A DNA stretch of 51,326 nt from Ruegeria marisrubri (GTDB lineage Bacteria; Pseudomonadota; Alphaproteobacteria; Rhodobacterales; Rhodobacteraceae): the NCBI RefSeq assembly GCF_001507595.1, contig NZ_LQBQ01000005.1:1-51326 (forward strand). Reading direction: 5' to 3'. This document shows positions 10,469 through 18,567 of the stretch, piece by piece. Within the stretch, counting starts at the first letter, position 1, and each line of letters begins with the position of its first letter. Both the position numbers and the translations under genes were made by a program. The notes below the pieces were generated by a model. It was given only the letters and a program-made list of their open reading frames with translations. It was not told the DNA's origin and ran no database searches.

Positions 10469-11739
10469 TCGGTTTCGCAATTCTCCTCGTCTACATTGCG
10501 ATCTTTGCCGGATCGTTCCTTATCGTGCGTTTCCTTGTCAAAAAGGCGACACGCGATTTCACGTCGCTCAAAACCGTTACTTTCGGCGACGAAAGCGCGG
10601 TTACGTCAAACCGGACTGCCTCGGTCGTTTCGGTTCTGACGATCTTTCTGATATGGGGATCGTTCACCGGGTCGGCCTGGGTGCCGGGTTTCCTGCATGC
10701 ACCGGGCCCGTTCGTGGGAGAGACATCCTTTACCTATACGCTGGAGACCGCCGATGGCGAACGTGATGATGCAACCGTTTTCGTGCGCGTTGTCGATTTC
10801 GGCGAAGAGGTAGAGAAGTTCGAGGTCGATCCGGGCGAAGGCATCGCCCGCAACGACGCCGTGGCAATGCCCGCCTCGCGCTCGACCACGATCCTGTTCG
10901 ACAAGAACGACGAGGCCACCCGCAAGGACGGTGCCCGCGTCGTCGCCATAGACGGGACTCCGATCGCGCCGGGCGACGAGGTCAAGACCGACGCGGGACG
11001 TTTCACGCTGACCGACAAGGGCGCGATCAGTTTCGCACCCCCGGCGGGCCTGCAGATGGAGCCGATCTGGCTTCCGCCGCCGGAAGCCGTCGTCGCCCGC
11101 ATGGTCGAGATCGCCAGCGAAGGCTATCGCGACAGCACCCTGTGGCAGCACCTGGGCTATTCGCTGTTCCGCGTCATCGCAGGGTTCTTCTTTGGCGCGC
11201 TTCTGGGCATTCCGCTGGGCTATGCCATGGGCCTGTCGAACTGGTTCCGCGGCTGGTTCGAACCGATCGTCGAATTCATGCGACCGGTTCCGCCGCTGGC
11301 CCTGATCCCGCTGGTGATCATCTGGTTCGGGATCGGAGAGACCGGCAAGATCATCCTGCTCTTCCTTGCCTCGCTATGGATCATGGCAATCGCGGCGCGG
11401 GCAGGGGTGTCGGGGGTGAACATCTCGAAGGTTCACGCCGCCTATTCCCTGGGCGCCAGCAAGCTGCAGATCATGCGCTATGTGATCATGCCCAATTCGC
11501 TGCCGGAAATCTTCACCGGCGCAAGGGTTGCGATGGGCGTCTGTTGGGGCACCGTGGTCGCCGCCGAACTGGTTGCTGCCTCGGAAGGCGCCGGCATGAT
11601 GATCATGGTCGCCTCCAAGTTCCAGCTGACCGACATCGTGTTGATGGGGATCATCCTCATTGGCGTGATCGGCTTTGGCATCGACATTTTGATGCGCAAG
11701 GCCGAGAACTACCTTGTGCCCTGGAAGGGCCGCAGCTGA
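10465..11739 (+). CDS. TauC-type ABC permease with large periplasmic insertion
   Basis: Membrane subunit of the importer, 424 aa, which is about 150 residues longer than ordinary TauC/SsuC (about 270). The normal permease core runs from WLPPPEAVVARM (about residue 204) to the end. It includes the coupling-loop region with AAYSLGASKLQIMRYVIMP, the EAA-like motif that contacts the ATPase. Ahead of it are a TM segment at residues 3-22 and a second at about 53-72. They are followed by an extra soluble segment at about residues 80-200 rich in Asp, Glu, Thr and Val, with a beta-sandwich look (TYTLETADGERDDATVFVRV). The segment sits on the periplasmic side by topology and could bind substrate or the receptor. 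I infer the domain only from composition. Confidence 0.88.
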   Translation: MIGFAILLVYIAIFAGSFLIVRFLVKKATRDFTSLKTVTFGDESAVTSNRTASVVSVLTIFLIWGSFTGSAWVPGFLHAPGPFVGETSFTYTLETADGERDDATVFVRVVDFGEEVEKFEVDPGEGIARNDAVAMPASRSTTILFDKNDEATRKDGARVVAIDGTPIAPGDEVKTDAGRFTLTDKGAISFAPPAGLQMEPIWLPPPEAVVARMVEIASEGYRDSTLWQHLGYSLFRVIAGFFFGALLGIPLGYAMGLSNWFRGWFEPIVEFMRPVPPLALIPLVIIWFGIGETGKIILLFLASLWIMAIAARAGVSGVNISKVHAAYSLGASKLQIMRYVIMPNSLPEIFTGARVAMGVCWGTVVAAELVAASEGAGMMIMVASKFQLTDIVLMGIILIGVIGFGIDILMRKAENYLVPWKGRS

Positions 11740-11771
11740 ACGATCACTCCGGCCTTGTCCGGGACGAGTCG

Positions 11772-11810
11772 GTCGCCCGTGAGCGCAGGTTCACGGGCGA
11801 CTTTCTTTTC
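11772..11810 (+). terminator. Rho-independent terminator after the importer genes
   Basis: GTCGCCCGTGA (11772-11782) and TCACGGGCGAC (11791-11801) form a perfect 11-bp stem with an 8-nt loop, followed by TTTCTTTTC. It lies 32 bases past the permease stop and separates the importer operon from the LysR gene. Confidence 0.88.
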
Positions 11811-11888
11811 TCAAGAATTGCAAATGACTTTTGGATATTTTGCGATGTATCGTGATCCGAAACGTCGGTTTTTTGAAAGACTCGCTGG

Positions 11889-12863
11889 ATGTCACGACAG
11901 TCTTCACGCAAGGATCTCAGCCTCAAATCTCTGGAATTGTTCCAGATCGCCGCGGAAAAGGGATCGCTTCAGGCGGTGGCCGAAAAGACAGGCCTGTCCG
12001 TCAGCACCGTCTCGCACCATCTGCGCGGTCTCGAAGATCACCTGGGCGTGGAACTGTTCAACCACGCCCGCAGGCCGATGGTTCTGACCCCCAAGGGCCG
12101 GGCGTTTCTGCGCGACATCGGGGATCCGCTGCTTGCCATCCGAAAGGCCGAGGCCGAGGCATCGGCAGGCAGCATTGCCGAGGCCAGCTATCTGCGGCTG
12201 GGCACGATTCAGGATTTCGACAGCGATATCGTGCCCGAACTGGCGGTGTTTTTGTCCGCGAACATGCCGCGCTGCGATTTCATGTATCACACCGACACAA
12301 GCCACGAGATCATCGAAATGCTGCGAAACCGGCAGCTGGACATGGGCATCACCACCAGCCCGCCCGAGCATCTGCGTGACCTGAACGACCGGCCGCTGAT
12401 GCGGGACCCGTTCGTCGTGGTCCTGCCTCTGGAGGCCGAGGCATCTCTGTCGGACATCGTCGAAGGGCGCACGAAACTCCCGTTCCTGCGCTTTTCCAGC
12501 AGTCTGATCATTGCCCGGCAGATAGACTCCCAGCTGCGGCGCATGGGAATATCCACACCGCACCGGTTCGAATGCACAAACAATCTGACCCTGATGGCAT
12601 TGGTCGCCGCCGGGGCCGGCTGGACCATCACCACACCGCTTCTGTTTTCCCGGGCCAGGCGATTTCAGCCCAAGCTGAGGATGTACCGTTTTCCGGGCAA
12701 GAGCTTTTCGCGGACACTGGCCATCGTTTCCACGCCGGATTGTTCCCGGTCGCTGCTCGACCTCGTTGACAGCAAGACGCGCGCCCTGATCTCAAAACAT
12801 GTGATCAAGCCCTTTCACCAGCACACGCCGTGGCTGGCCGACAGTTTCACGCTCATCGATTGA
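11889..12863 (+). CDS. LysR family regulator of the sulfonate cluster
   Basis: A 324-aa LysR-type transcription factor. Residues 10-70 form the winged helix (LKSLELFQIAAEKGSLQAVA, then KTGLSVSTVSHHLRGLEDHL and LVLTPKGR-like wing). Residues 95-295 are the periplasmic-binding-protein-like effector domain, starting YLRLGTIQDFD. It lies between the importer and the flavoprotein/CuyA genes, all in the same direction, so it probably controls one or both halves of the cluster in response to substrate. Candidate binding dyads are at 8473-8487 and 12926-12950. No strong ribosome binding site precedes the ATG at 11889. The effector is unknown. Confidence 0.88.
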   Translation: MSRQSSRKDLSLKSLELFQIAAEKGSLQAVAEKTGLSVSTVSHHLRGLEDHLGVELFNHARRPMVLTPKGRAFLRDIGDPLLAIRKAEAEASAGSIAEASYLRLGTIQDFDSDIVPELAVFLSANMPRCDFMYHTDTSHEIIEMLRNRQLDMGITTSPPEHLRDLNDRPLMRDPFVVVLPLEAEASLSDIVEGRTKLPFLRFSSSLIIARQIDSQLRRMGISTPHRFECTNNLTLMALVAAGAGWTITTPLLFSRARRFQPKLRMYRFPGKSFSRTLAIVSTPDCSRSLLDLVDSKTRALISKHVIKPFHQHTPWLADSFTLID

Positions 12864-12925
12864 GGCTGCGCGGAACGCCCCTGTCGAGAGGCGGCCCAAA
12901 GTGGCAATGCGCTGCTTGTTTTCAG

Positions 12926-12950
12926 AAATTCGTATCCGTTTTTCGAATTT
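12926..12950. promoter_or_regulatory. Dyad upstream of the flavoprotein gene
   Basis: AAATTCG (12926-12932) and CGAATTT (12944-12950) form a perfect 7-bp inverted repeat separated by 11 bases, with further outer symmetry CTTG/CAAG. The arms are 80-105 bases upstream of the start codon at 13031. The right arm overlaps the TTTTTCGAA element also found upstream of the binding-protein gene. Arm size and spacing suit a LysR-type regulator. Confidence 0.5.
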
Positions 12951-13030
12951 TTGCAAGAACGCCTTGCGTCGTTGCACCAACACGCAAACCGCCCCCTTAT
13001 CTCGGGGCACGTCAATTGAGGGCGCATTCC

Positions 13031-15466
13031 ATGAAATCCCGTACCAAGGTTGTGGTCATCGGTGGCGGCATTGCCGGATGTTCGACACTCTACCACCTCA
13101 CCCGCGAGGGATGGAGCGATGTTGTTCTGGTCGAACGCAACGAATTGACCAGCGGCACCACATGGCATTCTGCGGCTCAGGTGACGAATTTCGGCATGAA
13201 CCAGACGATGGTCGGGCTCAAGACCCATTCCATCAACCTCTACAAGGAACTGGCCGAGGACCCGGACTATCCGATCAACTATCATCACGGCGACGGGGGT
13301 ATCCGGCTGGCCAACACCGAAGCGCAGATGCAGGGCTATCGCCACTTCGCCTCGATGGCGCGGGGGATGGGCGTGCATTTCGAGGTGATCGACGCCCAGG
13401 AATGCGCCCGCCGCCACCCGCTGATTTCCACCGAAAACCTGCTGGGGGGGCTGTGGGACCCGCTGGATGGGGATATCGACCCGGCGCAGCTGTGTCAGGC
13501 GCTGGCGCGGCGCGCCCGCAAGGCCGGGGCCAAGGTCTATCGCAACACGCCGGTCACGGGGCTGACCCAGCACAAGGACGACACCTGGACCGTTCATACC
13601 GAGCATGGCGATATCGATTGCGATATCGTGGTGAACGCCTGCGGATACCGCGTCAACGAGGTCGGCGCGATGATGGGGGTGCACCATCCCGTCGCCTCGA
13701 TGGAGCACCAGTATTTCCTGACCGAGGAAATCCCCGCGATCCGTGACGCCGGCCACCGTATGCCACTACTGCGCTGCCCGATCTCCGACTATTACTGCCG
13801 GCAGGAAAAGAACGGGCTGCTGCTGGGCTTCTACGAGCAAGACTGCAAGACCTGGGGCATGGATGGGATCGACCCGAATTTCGTCAACGCGCTCTGCCCC
13901 GACGATCTGGACCGGGTGACCGATGTGCTGGAAGGCGCCTTTGCCCGCATGCCCGCGCTGATGGAGGTCGGGATCCACACGGTCGTCAACGGCCCGATCA
14001 CCTATACGATCGACGGCGCGCCCCTGGTGGGGCCGATCCCCGGCAAGCGCAACGCCTATTGCATCATCGGCCTGCGGGCCGGGCTGGGCGAGGGCGGCGG
14101 CCACGGCTGGCTTCTGGCGCAGCAGATCGTGCATGGCGAGGCCTGCTATGACACCTGGTGTCTCGACCCGCGCCGGTTCTCCGGTCACGCCAATGTCGAA
14201 CTGACGGCGCTGAAGGCGATCGAGGATTACCAGAACGAATTCCGCTTTCACTTCCTGCACGAACACCGCCCCGCCGGGCGTCCGGCAAAGACCACGCCGC
14301 TGACGCCGGTCATGCAGGCCGAGGGTGCGGAATTCACCGTCGTCAACGGCTGGGAACGGGTGGACTATTTCAAACCCTCGCCCGACTTCCACCCCTCGCT
14401 GAGCTTCAACTTTGACGAAGCTTTCGACGTGGTCGCGGCCGAGGTGAAGAACGTGCAGCAGAATGTCGGTCTGGCCGAGGTCAACGGCTTCAACCGGTTC
14501 GAGATCACCGGCGCCGATCGCCATGCCTTTCTCGACCGCATGTTCTGCGGGAATGTGACGAAAAGGGCGGGCCGCGTCGGTCTGGGCTACCTGCTCAACC
14601 ACCAGGGCATGATCAAGTGCGAGGCGACCGTCGCGAACCTGCCCGCAAGCGACCGAGGCCCCGAGCGGGTCTGGTACGGCTCGGCGGCGGCCAGTGAATT
14701 TCACGACATGGACTGGCTGAGCCAGCACATTCGCGACGGCGAGGACGTGCAGATCCGCAGCCTGACGAATGATCAGACCATCCTCGTTCTGGCGGGCCCC
14801 CGGGCGCGCGAGGTTCTGTCCTCCTGTTCCCGCGGGGACTGGTCGGCCGAGGCTTTCCCCTGGCTGTCGGTGCGCGAATGTTTCATCGGCTTTGCGCCCG
14901 CCACGGTCTTAGGTGTCAGCTTCTCGGGCGAATTGGCCTATGAGATCCATGTCCCGAACGCTTCGCTCTACGCGGCCTATCTGGCGCTGCGCAAGGCGGG
15001 TGAGCCGCATGGCATGAAACTCTTCGGTGCCCGGGCGATCGAGTCGATGAGGATGGAAAAGGGCTTCTTGCACTGGAAGGCCGATCTGCTCACCGAGTTC
15101 GATCCGTTTGAGACCGGTCTCGACCGGTTCGTGAAGCTCGGCAAGGGCGATTTCGTCGGCAAGGATGCGTTGCTTGCGCGCCAGGCTGCCGGTCCGCGCA
15201 GGAAACTGGTGCCGCTGAAGATCGACGCGACTCACGCCCCGGCCCATGGCGGCGCGTCGCTGATGCGTGGCGACAAGGTGGTGGGCACCGTGACCTCGGG
15301 CGACTGGGGGCATCGGGTGGGCATGAACCTGGCCTATGCTTTCATCGAGCCCGACCTGGCAGACCAAGGCAATGGCATGGAATTGGACCTATGCGGTGAA
15401 CTGGTTGGTGCTACGGTGATTGCACCGTCACCTTACGACCCCGAACACAGCCGGATGCGCGGTTAG
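13031..15466 (+). CDS. FAD-dependent DmgdH/sarcosine-dehydrogenase-like protein with GcvT domain
   Basis: An 811-aa two-part flavoenzyme. Residues 5-370 are a D-amino-acid-oxidase type FAD domain (VVVIGGGIAGCSTLYHLT). They carry TSGTTWHSAAQ, whose His46 is at the position of the histidine that holds FAD covalently in dimethylglycine dehydrogenase. Residues 430-800 are a glycine-cleavage T-protein-like domain that normally binds tetrahydrofolate and takes the formaldehyde released from an N-methyl group. Family members demethylate N-methylated amino acids (dimethylglycine, sarcosine and relatives). I place the start at 13031 because the protein then begins just before the Rossmann motif; the frame is open further upstream without plausible content. 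It lies next to cuyA, which suggests an N-methylated sulfonate as substrate. This is inference. Confidence 0.85.
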   Translation: MKSRTKVVVIGGGIAGCSTLYHLTREGWSDVVLVERNELTSGTTWHSAAQVTNFGMNQTMVGLKTHSINLYKELAEDPDYPINYHHGDGGIRLANTEAQMQGYRHFASMARGMGVHFEVIDAQECARRHPLISTENLLGGLWDPLDGDIDPAQLCQALARRARKAGAKVYRNTPVTGLTQHKDDTWTVHTEHGDIDCDIVVNACGYRVNEVGAMMGVHHPVASMEHQYFLTEEIPAIRDAGHRMPLLRCPISDYYCRQEKNGLLLGFYEQDCKTWGMDGIDPNFVNALCPDDLDRVTDVLEGAFARMPALMEVGIHTVVNGPITYTIDGAPLVGPIPGKRNAYCIIGLRAGLGEGGGHGWLLAQQIVHGEACYDTWCLDPRRFSGHANVELTALKAIEDYQNEFRFHFLHEHRPAGRPAKTTPLTPVMQAEGAEFTVVNGWERVDYFKPSPDFHPSLSFNFDEAFDVVAAEVKNVQQNVGLAEVNGFNRFEITGADRHAFLDRMFCGNVTKRAGRVGLGYLLNHQGMIKCEATVANLPASDRGPERVWYGSAAASEFHDMDWLSQHIRDGEDVQIRSLTNDQTILVLAGPRAREVLSSCSRGDWSAEAFPWLSVRECFIGFAPATVLGVSFSGELAYEIHVPNASLYAAYLALRKAGEPHGMKLFGARAIESMRMEKGFLHWKADLLTEFDPFETGLDRFVKLGKGDFVGKDALLARQAAGPRRKLVPLKIDATHAPAHGGASLMRGDKVVGTVTSGDWGHRVGMNLAYAFIEPDLADQGNGMELDLCGELVGATVIAPSPYDPEHSRMRG

Positions 15467-15503
15467 GCTCTGCTAATCTGGAAACGAACACAAGGACGAC
15501 GAA

Positions 15504-16517
15504 ATGCATCTATCCCGATTTCCCCGTATTCGCCTGGCGCATTTGCCCACTCCGCTGGAGCCGATGAAACGGCTATCCAAGGAACTCGGCGTCGAGATCT
15601 GGATCAAGCGCGACGACTGCACCGGCATGTCCACGGGCGGCAACAAGACGCGCAAGCTGGAATTCCTGATGGCCGAGGCGCTGGAGCAGGGCGCCGACAT
15701 GGTGATGACCCAAGGCGCGACCCAGACCAACCACGGCCGCCAGACTGCCGCCTATGCCGCCAAGCTGGGGCTGGATTGCCATATCCTGCTGGAAGACCGC
15801 ACCGGCTATGACGATGCCAATTACAACCACAATGGCAACGTGCTGCTCGACCATCTGCACGGCGCCACCACCCAGAAATTCCCCGGCGGCCATGACATGG
15901 TGGCCGAAATGGGGCGCGCGGCCGAAAAGAAGCGCGCCGAAGGGCGCAACGTCTATGTCATCCCGGGCGGCGGGTCGAACCCGACGGGCGCCTTGGGGTA
16001 TGTGAACTGCGCCTTCGAGCTTTTGGGGCAGGCCAATGATGCGGGGTTGCAGATCGACCGCGTGGTTCATGCCACCGGCTCTTCCGGCACCCAGGCCGGG
16101 CTGGTGACCGGGCTTTGCGCCATGAACGCGCAGATCCCGGTGCTGGGTATCGGCACCCGCGCGCCGCAGGCGAAACAGGAACAGATGGTCTTCGATCTGG
16201 CCTGCCGCACGGCCGAGAAGCTGGGCTGCGCCGGGGTCGTCCGTCGCGAAGACGTCATGGCCAACACCGACTATGTGGGCGAGGGCTATGGCATCCCGAC
16301 CGAAAGCGGCATCGAGGCGATCCGGATGTTCGCGGAACTCGAAGGCATCCTGCTGGACCCCTGTTATTCCGCCAAGGGCGCGGCCGGCCTGATCGATCTG
16401 GCCCGAAAAGGCGCCTTCAAGGATGAGCGTGTCGTGTTCCTGCACACCGGCGGCGCGGCGGCCTTGGGGGGATATGATTTCGCCTTCGACCACTCCGACC
16501 GCTGGGTCAACCTGTAG
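15504..16517 (+). CDS. cuyA: L-cysteate sulfo-lyase
   Basis: PLP enzyme of the D-cysteine desulfhydrase/ACC deaminase family, 337 aa. CuyA cleaves L-cysteate to pyruvate, sulfite and ammonium in the cytoplasm. The whole protein closely follows, from memory, the characterised CuyA of Ruegeria pomeroyi. Examples are the start [28 protein letters not shown] with PLP-lysine 48, [48 protein letters not shown] and [27 protein letters not shown] precedes the ATG. It starts a tight run with the racemase (8-base gap) and the HpsN-like gene (9-base gap), so the three enzymes are probably one transcript with the flavoprotein. D-cysteine desulfhydrase is the alternative assignment, less likely given the gene partners. 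Confidence 0.85.
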   Translation: MHLSRFPRIRLAHLPTPLEPMKRLSKELGVEIWIKRDDCTGMSTGGNKTRKLEFLMAEALEQGADMVMTQGATQTNHGRQTAAYAAKLGLDCHILLEDRTGYDDANYNHNGNVLLDHLHGATTQKFPGGHDMVAEMGRAAEKKRAEGRNVYVIPGGGSNPTGALGYVNCAFELLGQANDAGLQIDRVVHATGSSGTQAGLVTGLCAMNAQIPVLGIGTRAPQAKQEQMVFDLACRTAEKLGCAGVVRREDVMANTDYVGEGYGIPTESGIEAIRMFAELEGILLDPCYSAKGAAGLIDLARKGAFKDERVVFLHTGGAAALGGYDFAFDHSDRWVNL

Positions 16518-16525
16518 GGGGCGAC

Positions 16526-17221
16526 ATGACCCGGCGCGTGGTTGGCATTCTGGGTGGCATGGGGCCCGAAGCGACGATCCTGCTGCAGCAGCGGGTTCTG
16601 GCGACAGTGCAGGCCCGCGATGACTCGGACCATCTGCCGCTGCTGATCGACATGAACCCGCAGGTTCCCTCGCGCATCGCACATCTGATCGAAGGCACCG
16701 GCCGCGATCCCGGTCCGGTTCTGGCCGAGATGGCGCGGCGCCTGGAGCAGGCCGGGGCAACCGCGCTGGGGATGCCCTGCAACACCGCGCATCACTACGC
16801 GCCGGTGATCGAGGCCGCGGTGTCCATCCCGCTTTTGAACATGGTCGATCTGTCGGTCGCCGAAGCGGCGCAGAGGCTGGAACGCGGTGCCTGCGTCGGC
16901 ATTCTCGCGTCACCGGCAGTGCGCCTTGCGGGCCTCTTCGACGCGGCTCTGGAGCGCGCCGGCCTCACACCGCTCTGGCCGGGCGACGAAGGCCGGATGC
17001 TCGAAGCGATCCGGGCGATCAAGGCCGATGGCGCAACGCCCGCACCGCGCCGGATTCTGGCAGATGCCGCCGCAGAATTGTCGGACAGGGGAGCCGAACT
17101 GTTGCTGGTGGCCTGTTCGGAATTCTCCCTGATCGCGGGTTCCCTGCCCGATGCCGTCCCGATCATCGACACGGTCGATGTTCTGGCGCGCGCGATCCAT
17201 GACCACACCTTGGCGAAGTGA
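16526..17221 (+). CDS. Aspartate/glutamate-type racemase, probable cysteate racemase
   Basis: Cofactor-independent amino-acid racemase of the Asp/Glu racemase family, 231 aa. The N-terminal VGILGGMGPEAT is the family signature. The two catalytic cysteines are Cys85 in MPCNTAHHY and Cys197 in LVACSEFSL, so both halves of the two-base mechanism are intact. It is wedged between cuyA and the HpsN-like dehydrogenase with gaps of under 10 bases. CuyA only accepts the L-isomer, so a racemase here most simply converts D-cysteate to L-cysteate. Aspartate is chemically close to cysteate (carboxylate versus sulfonate). Aspartate racemase proper cannot be excluded from the sequence alone. Confidence 0.85.
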   Translation: MTRRVVGILGGMGPEATILLQQRVLATVQARDDSDHLPLLIDMNPQVPSRIAHLIEGTGRDPGPVLAEMARRLEQAGATALGMPCNTAHHYAPVIEAAVSIPLLNMVDLSVAEAAQRLERGACVGILASPAVRLAGLFDAALERAGLTPLWPGDEGRMLEAIRAIKADGATPAPRRILADAAAELSDRGAELLLVACSEFSLIAGSLPDAVPIIDTVDVLARAIHDHTLAK

Positions 17222-17230
17222 GTTGATCCC

Positions 17231-18508
17231 ATGGCAGTCACCTACCTGAAAAAGGCCCCACGACGCCCCGCCTCGGAAGACAGAGACATCCGGGACACCG
17301 TTGCCATCATGCTGGCCAATATCGAGCGCGTCGGCGAAGAGGCGGTGCGCAACTATGCCGAAAGGCTGGATCGCTGGAGCGGCAACATCGTGGTGTCGGA
17401 TGCCGATCGCAAGGCCGCCTGCGATCGCGTACCCCGGGATCTGAAAGAAGATATTCAGTTTGCCCACCGGAACATCCGCCGTTTTGCCGAAGCGCAAAAG
17501 AGCACGATGGGCGAATGCGAAGTGGAGCTGCTCCCCGGCCTGATCGCGGGGCAAAAGCAGATCCCGGTATCCAGCGCGGGCTGCTATGTGCCCGGGGGCC
17601 GCTACAGCCATATCGCCAGCGCGCTCATGACGATCACCACGGCCAAGGTTGCCGGGGTTCCTCATATCACCGCCGTCTCGCCGCCCCGTCCCGGAACGGG
17701 GATTCCCGATGCCATCATCTATGCGATGGACCTCAGTGGCGCGGACCTGATCCTGAACCTCGGAGGCGTGCAGGGCATCGCCGCGATGGCGCAGGGGCTT
17801 TTCGGCGCGCAACCTGCGGACATTCTGGTGGGGCCCGGCAATTCCTACGTGGCCGAGGCCAAGCGGATGCTGTTCGGCAAGGTCGGGATCGACATGTTTG
17901 CGGGTCCCACGGATTCGTTGGTGATCGCCGATCACTCCGCCTCGGTCGACACTGTGGCCTGGGATCTGGTCAGCCAGGCCGAACACGGCGCCGACAGCCC
18001 CGTCTGGCTTGTCTCGACCGACAAGGCATTGGCCGATGGAGTTCTCGACCGGGTGCCTGCGCTGATCGACGAGCTTCCCGAGCCCAATGCTTCGGCCGCG
18101 CGCACCGCGTGGAATGAACGCGCCGAGGTCATTCTGTGCGACACCCGCGAAGAAGCAGCGCAGGTCGCAGACTGCTATGCGCCAGAGCATCTGCAGGTGC
18201 AGGCCGAGGACCTGGATTGGTGGCTGAACCGTTTGTCGGCCTATGGTTCGCTGTTCCTGGGCGCAGAGACCACTGTATCCTTCGGCGACAAGACCTCGGG
18301 CCCCAACCATGTGCTGCCCACGAGCGGTGCTGCGCGCTACACCGGCGGGTTGTCGGTGCACAAGTTCACCAAGACCGTGACCTGGCAGCGCTGCAATGCC
18401 GAGGCCTCCCATGAACTGGCCTTGCGAACCGCAAGGATCAGCCGCATCGAAGGCATGGAAGGCCACGCCCGCGCCGCCGAAATTCGTCTGCGGGACCATA
18501 CGGCCTGA
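17231..18508 (+). CDS. HpsN/histidinol-dehydrogenase-like dehydrogenase
   Basis: Zinc and NAD-dependent four-electron alcohol dehydrogenase, 425 aa, of the HisD superfamily. By length and the N-terminal YLKKAPRRPASEDRDIRDTV it is closer to sulfopropanediol 3-dehydrogenase HpsN than to biosynthetic HisD. The metal ligands of HisD are conserved as Gln249, His252 (SQAEHGADS), Asp353 (FGDKTSGPNH) and His412 (EGMEGHARAAE). The catalytic Glu319-His320 pair is also present (APEHLQV). The enzyme turns a primary alcohol into a carboxylate. In this cluster the product should be cysteate, which makes cysteinolate (2-amino-3-hydroxypropanesulfonate) a good candidate substrate. Dihydroxypropanesulfonate is the known HpsN substrate and remains possible. 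It is the last gene of the operon, convergent with the lytic transglycosylase gene. Confidence 0.85.
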   Translation: MAVTYLKKAPRRPASEDRDIRDTVAIMLANIERVGEEAVRNYAERLDRWSGNIVVSDADRKAACDRVPRDLKEDIQFAHRNIRRFAEAQKSTMGECEVELLPGLIAGQKQIPVSSAGCYVPGGRYSHIASALMTITTAKVAGVPHITAVSPPRPGTGIPDAIIYAMDLSGADLILNLGGVQGIAAMAQGLFGAQPADILVGPGNSYVAEAKRMLFGKVGIDMFAGPTDSLVIADHSASVDTVAWDLVSQAEHGADSPVWLVSTDKALADGVLDRVPALIDELPEPNASAARTAWNERAEVILCDTREEAAQVADCYAPEHLQVQAEDLDWWLNRLSAYGSLFLGAETTVSFGDKTSGPNHVLPTSGAARYTGGLSVHKFTKTVTWQRCNAEASHELALRTARISRIEGMEGHARAAEIRLRDHTA

Positions 18509-18567
18509 AGCGCCACGCTCTTCTTTGCGCGGCGGCCTCCAGGCAAGCGGCCAAGCCAGGTTTTTGC

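Noticed and set aside
8553..11739. Calling the importer a taurine transporter outright
   Set aside because: The family fits, but no taurine degradation gene is nearby and the neighbouring enzymes handle cysteate, so I left the substrate open.
12830..13030. A 67-codon extension of the flavoprotein
   Set aside because: It overlaps the LysR gene end and the promoter dyad and has no protein-like pattern; the Rossmann motif begins right after the ATG at 13031.
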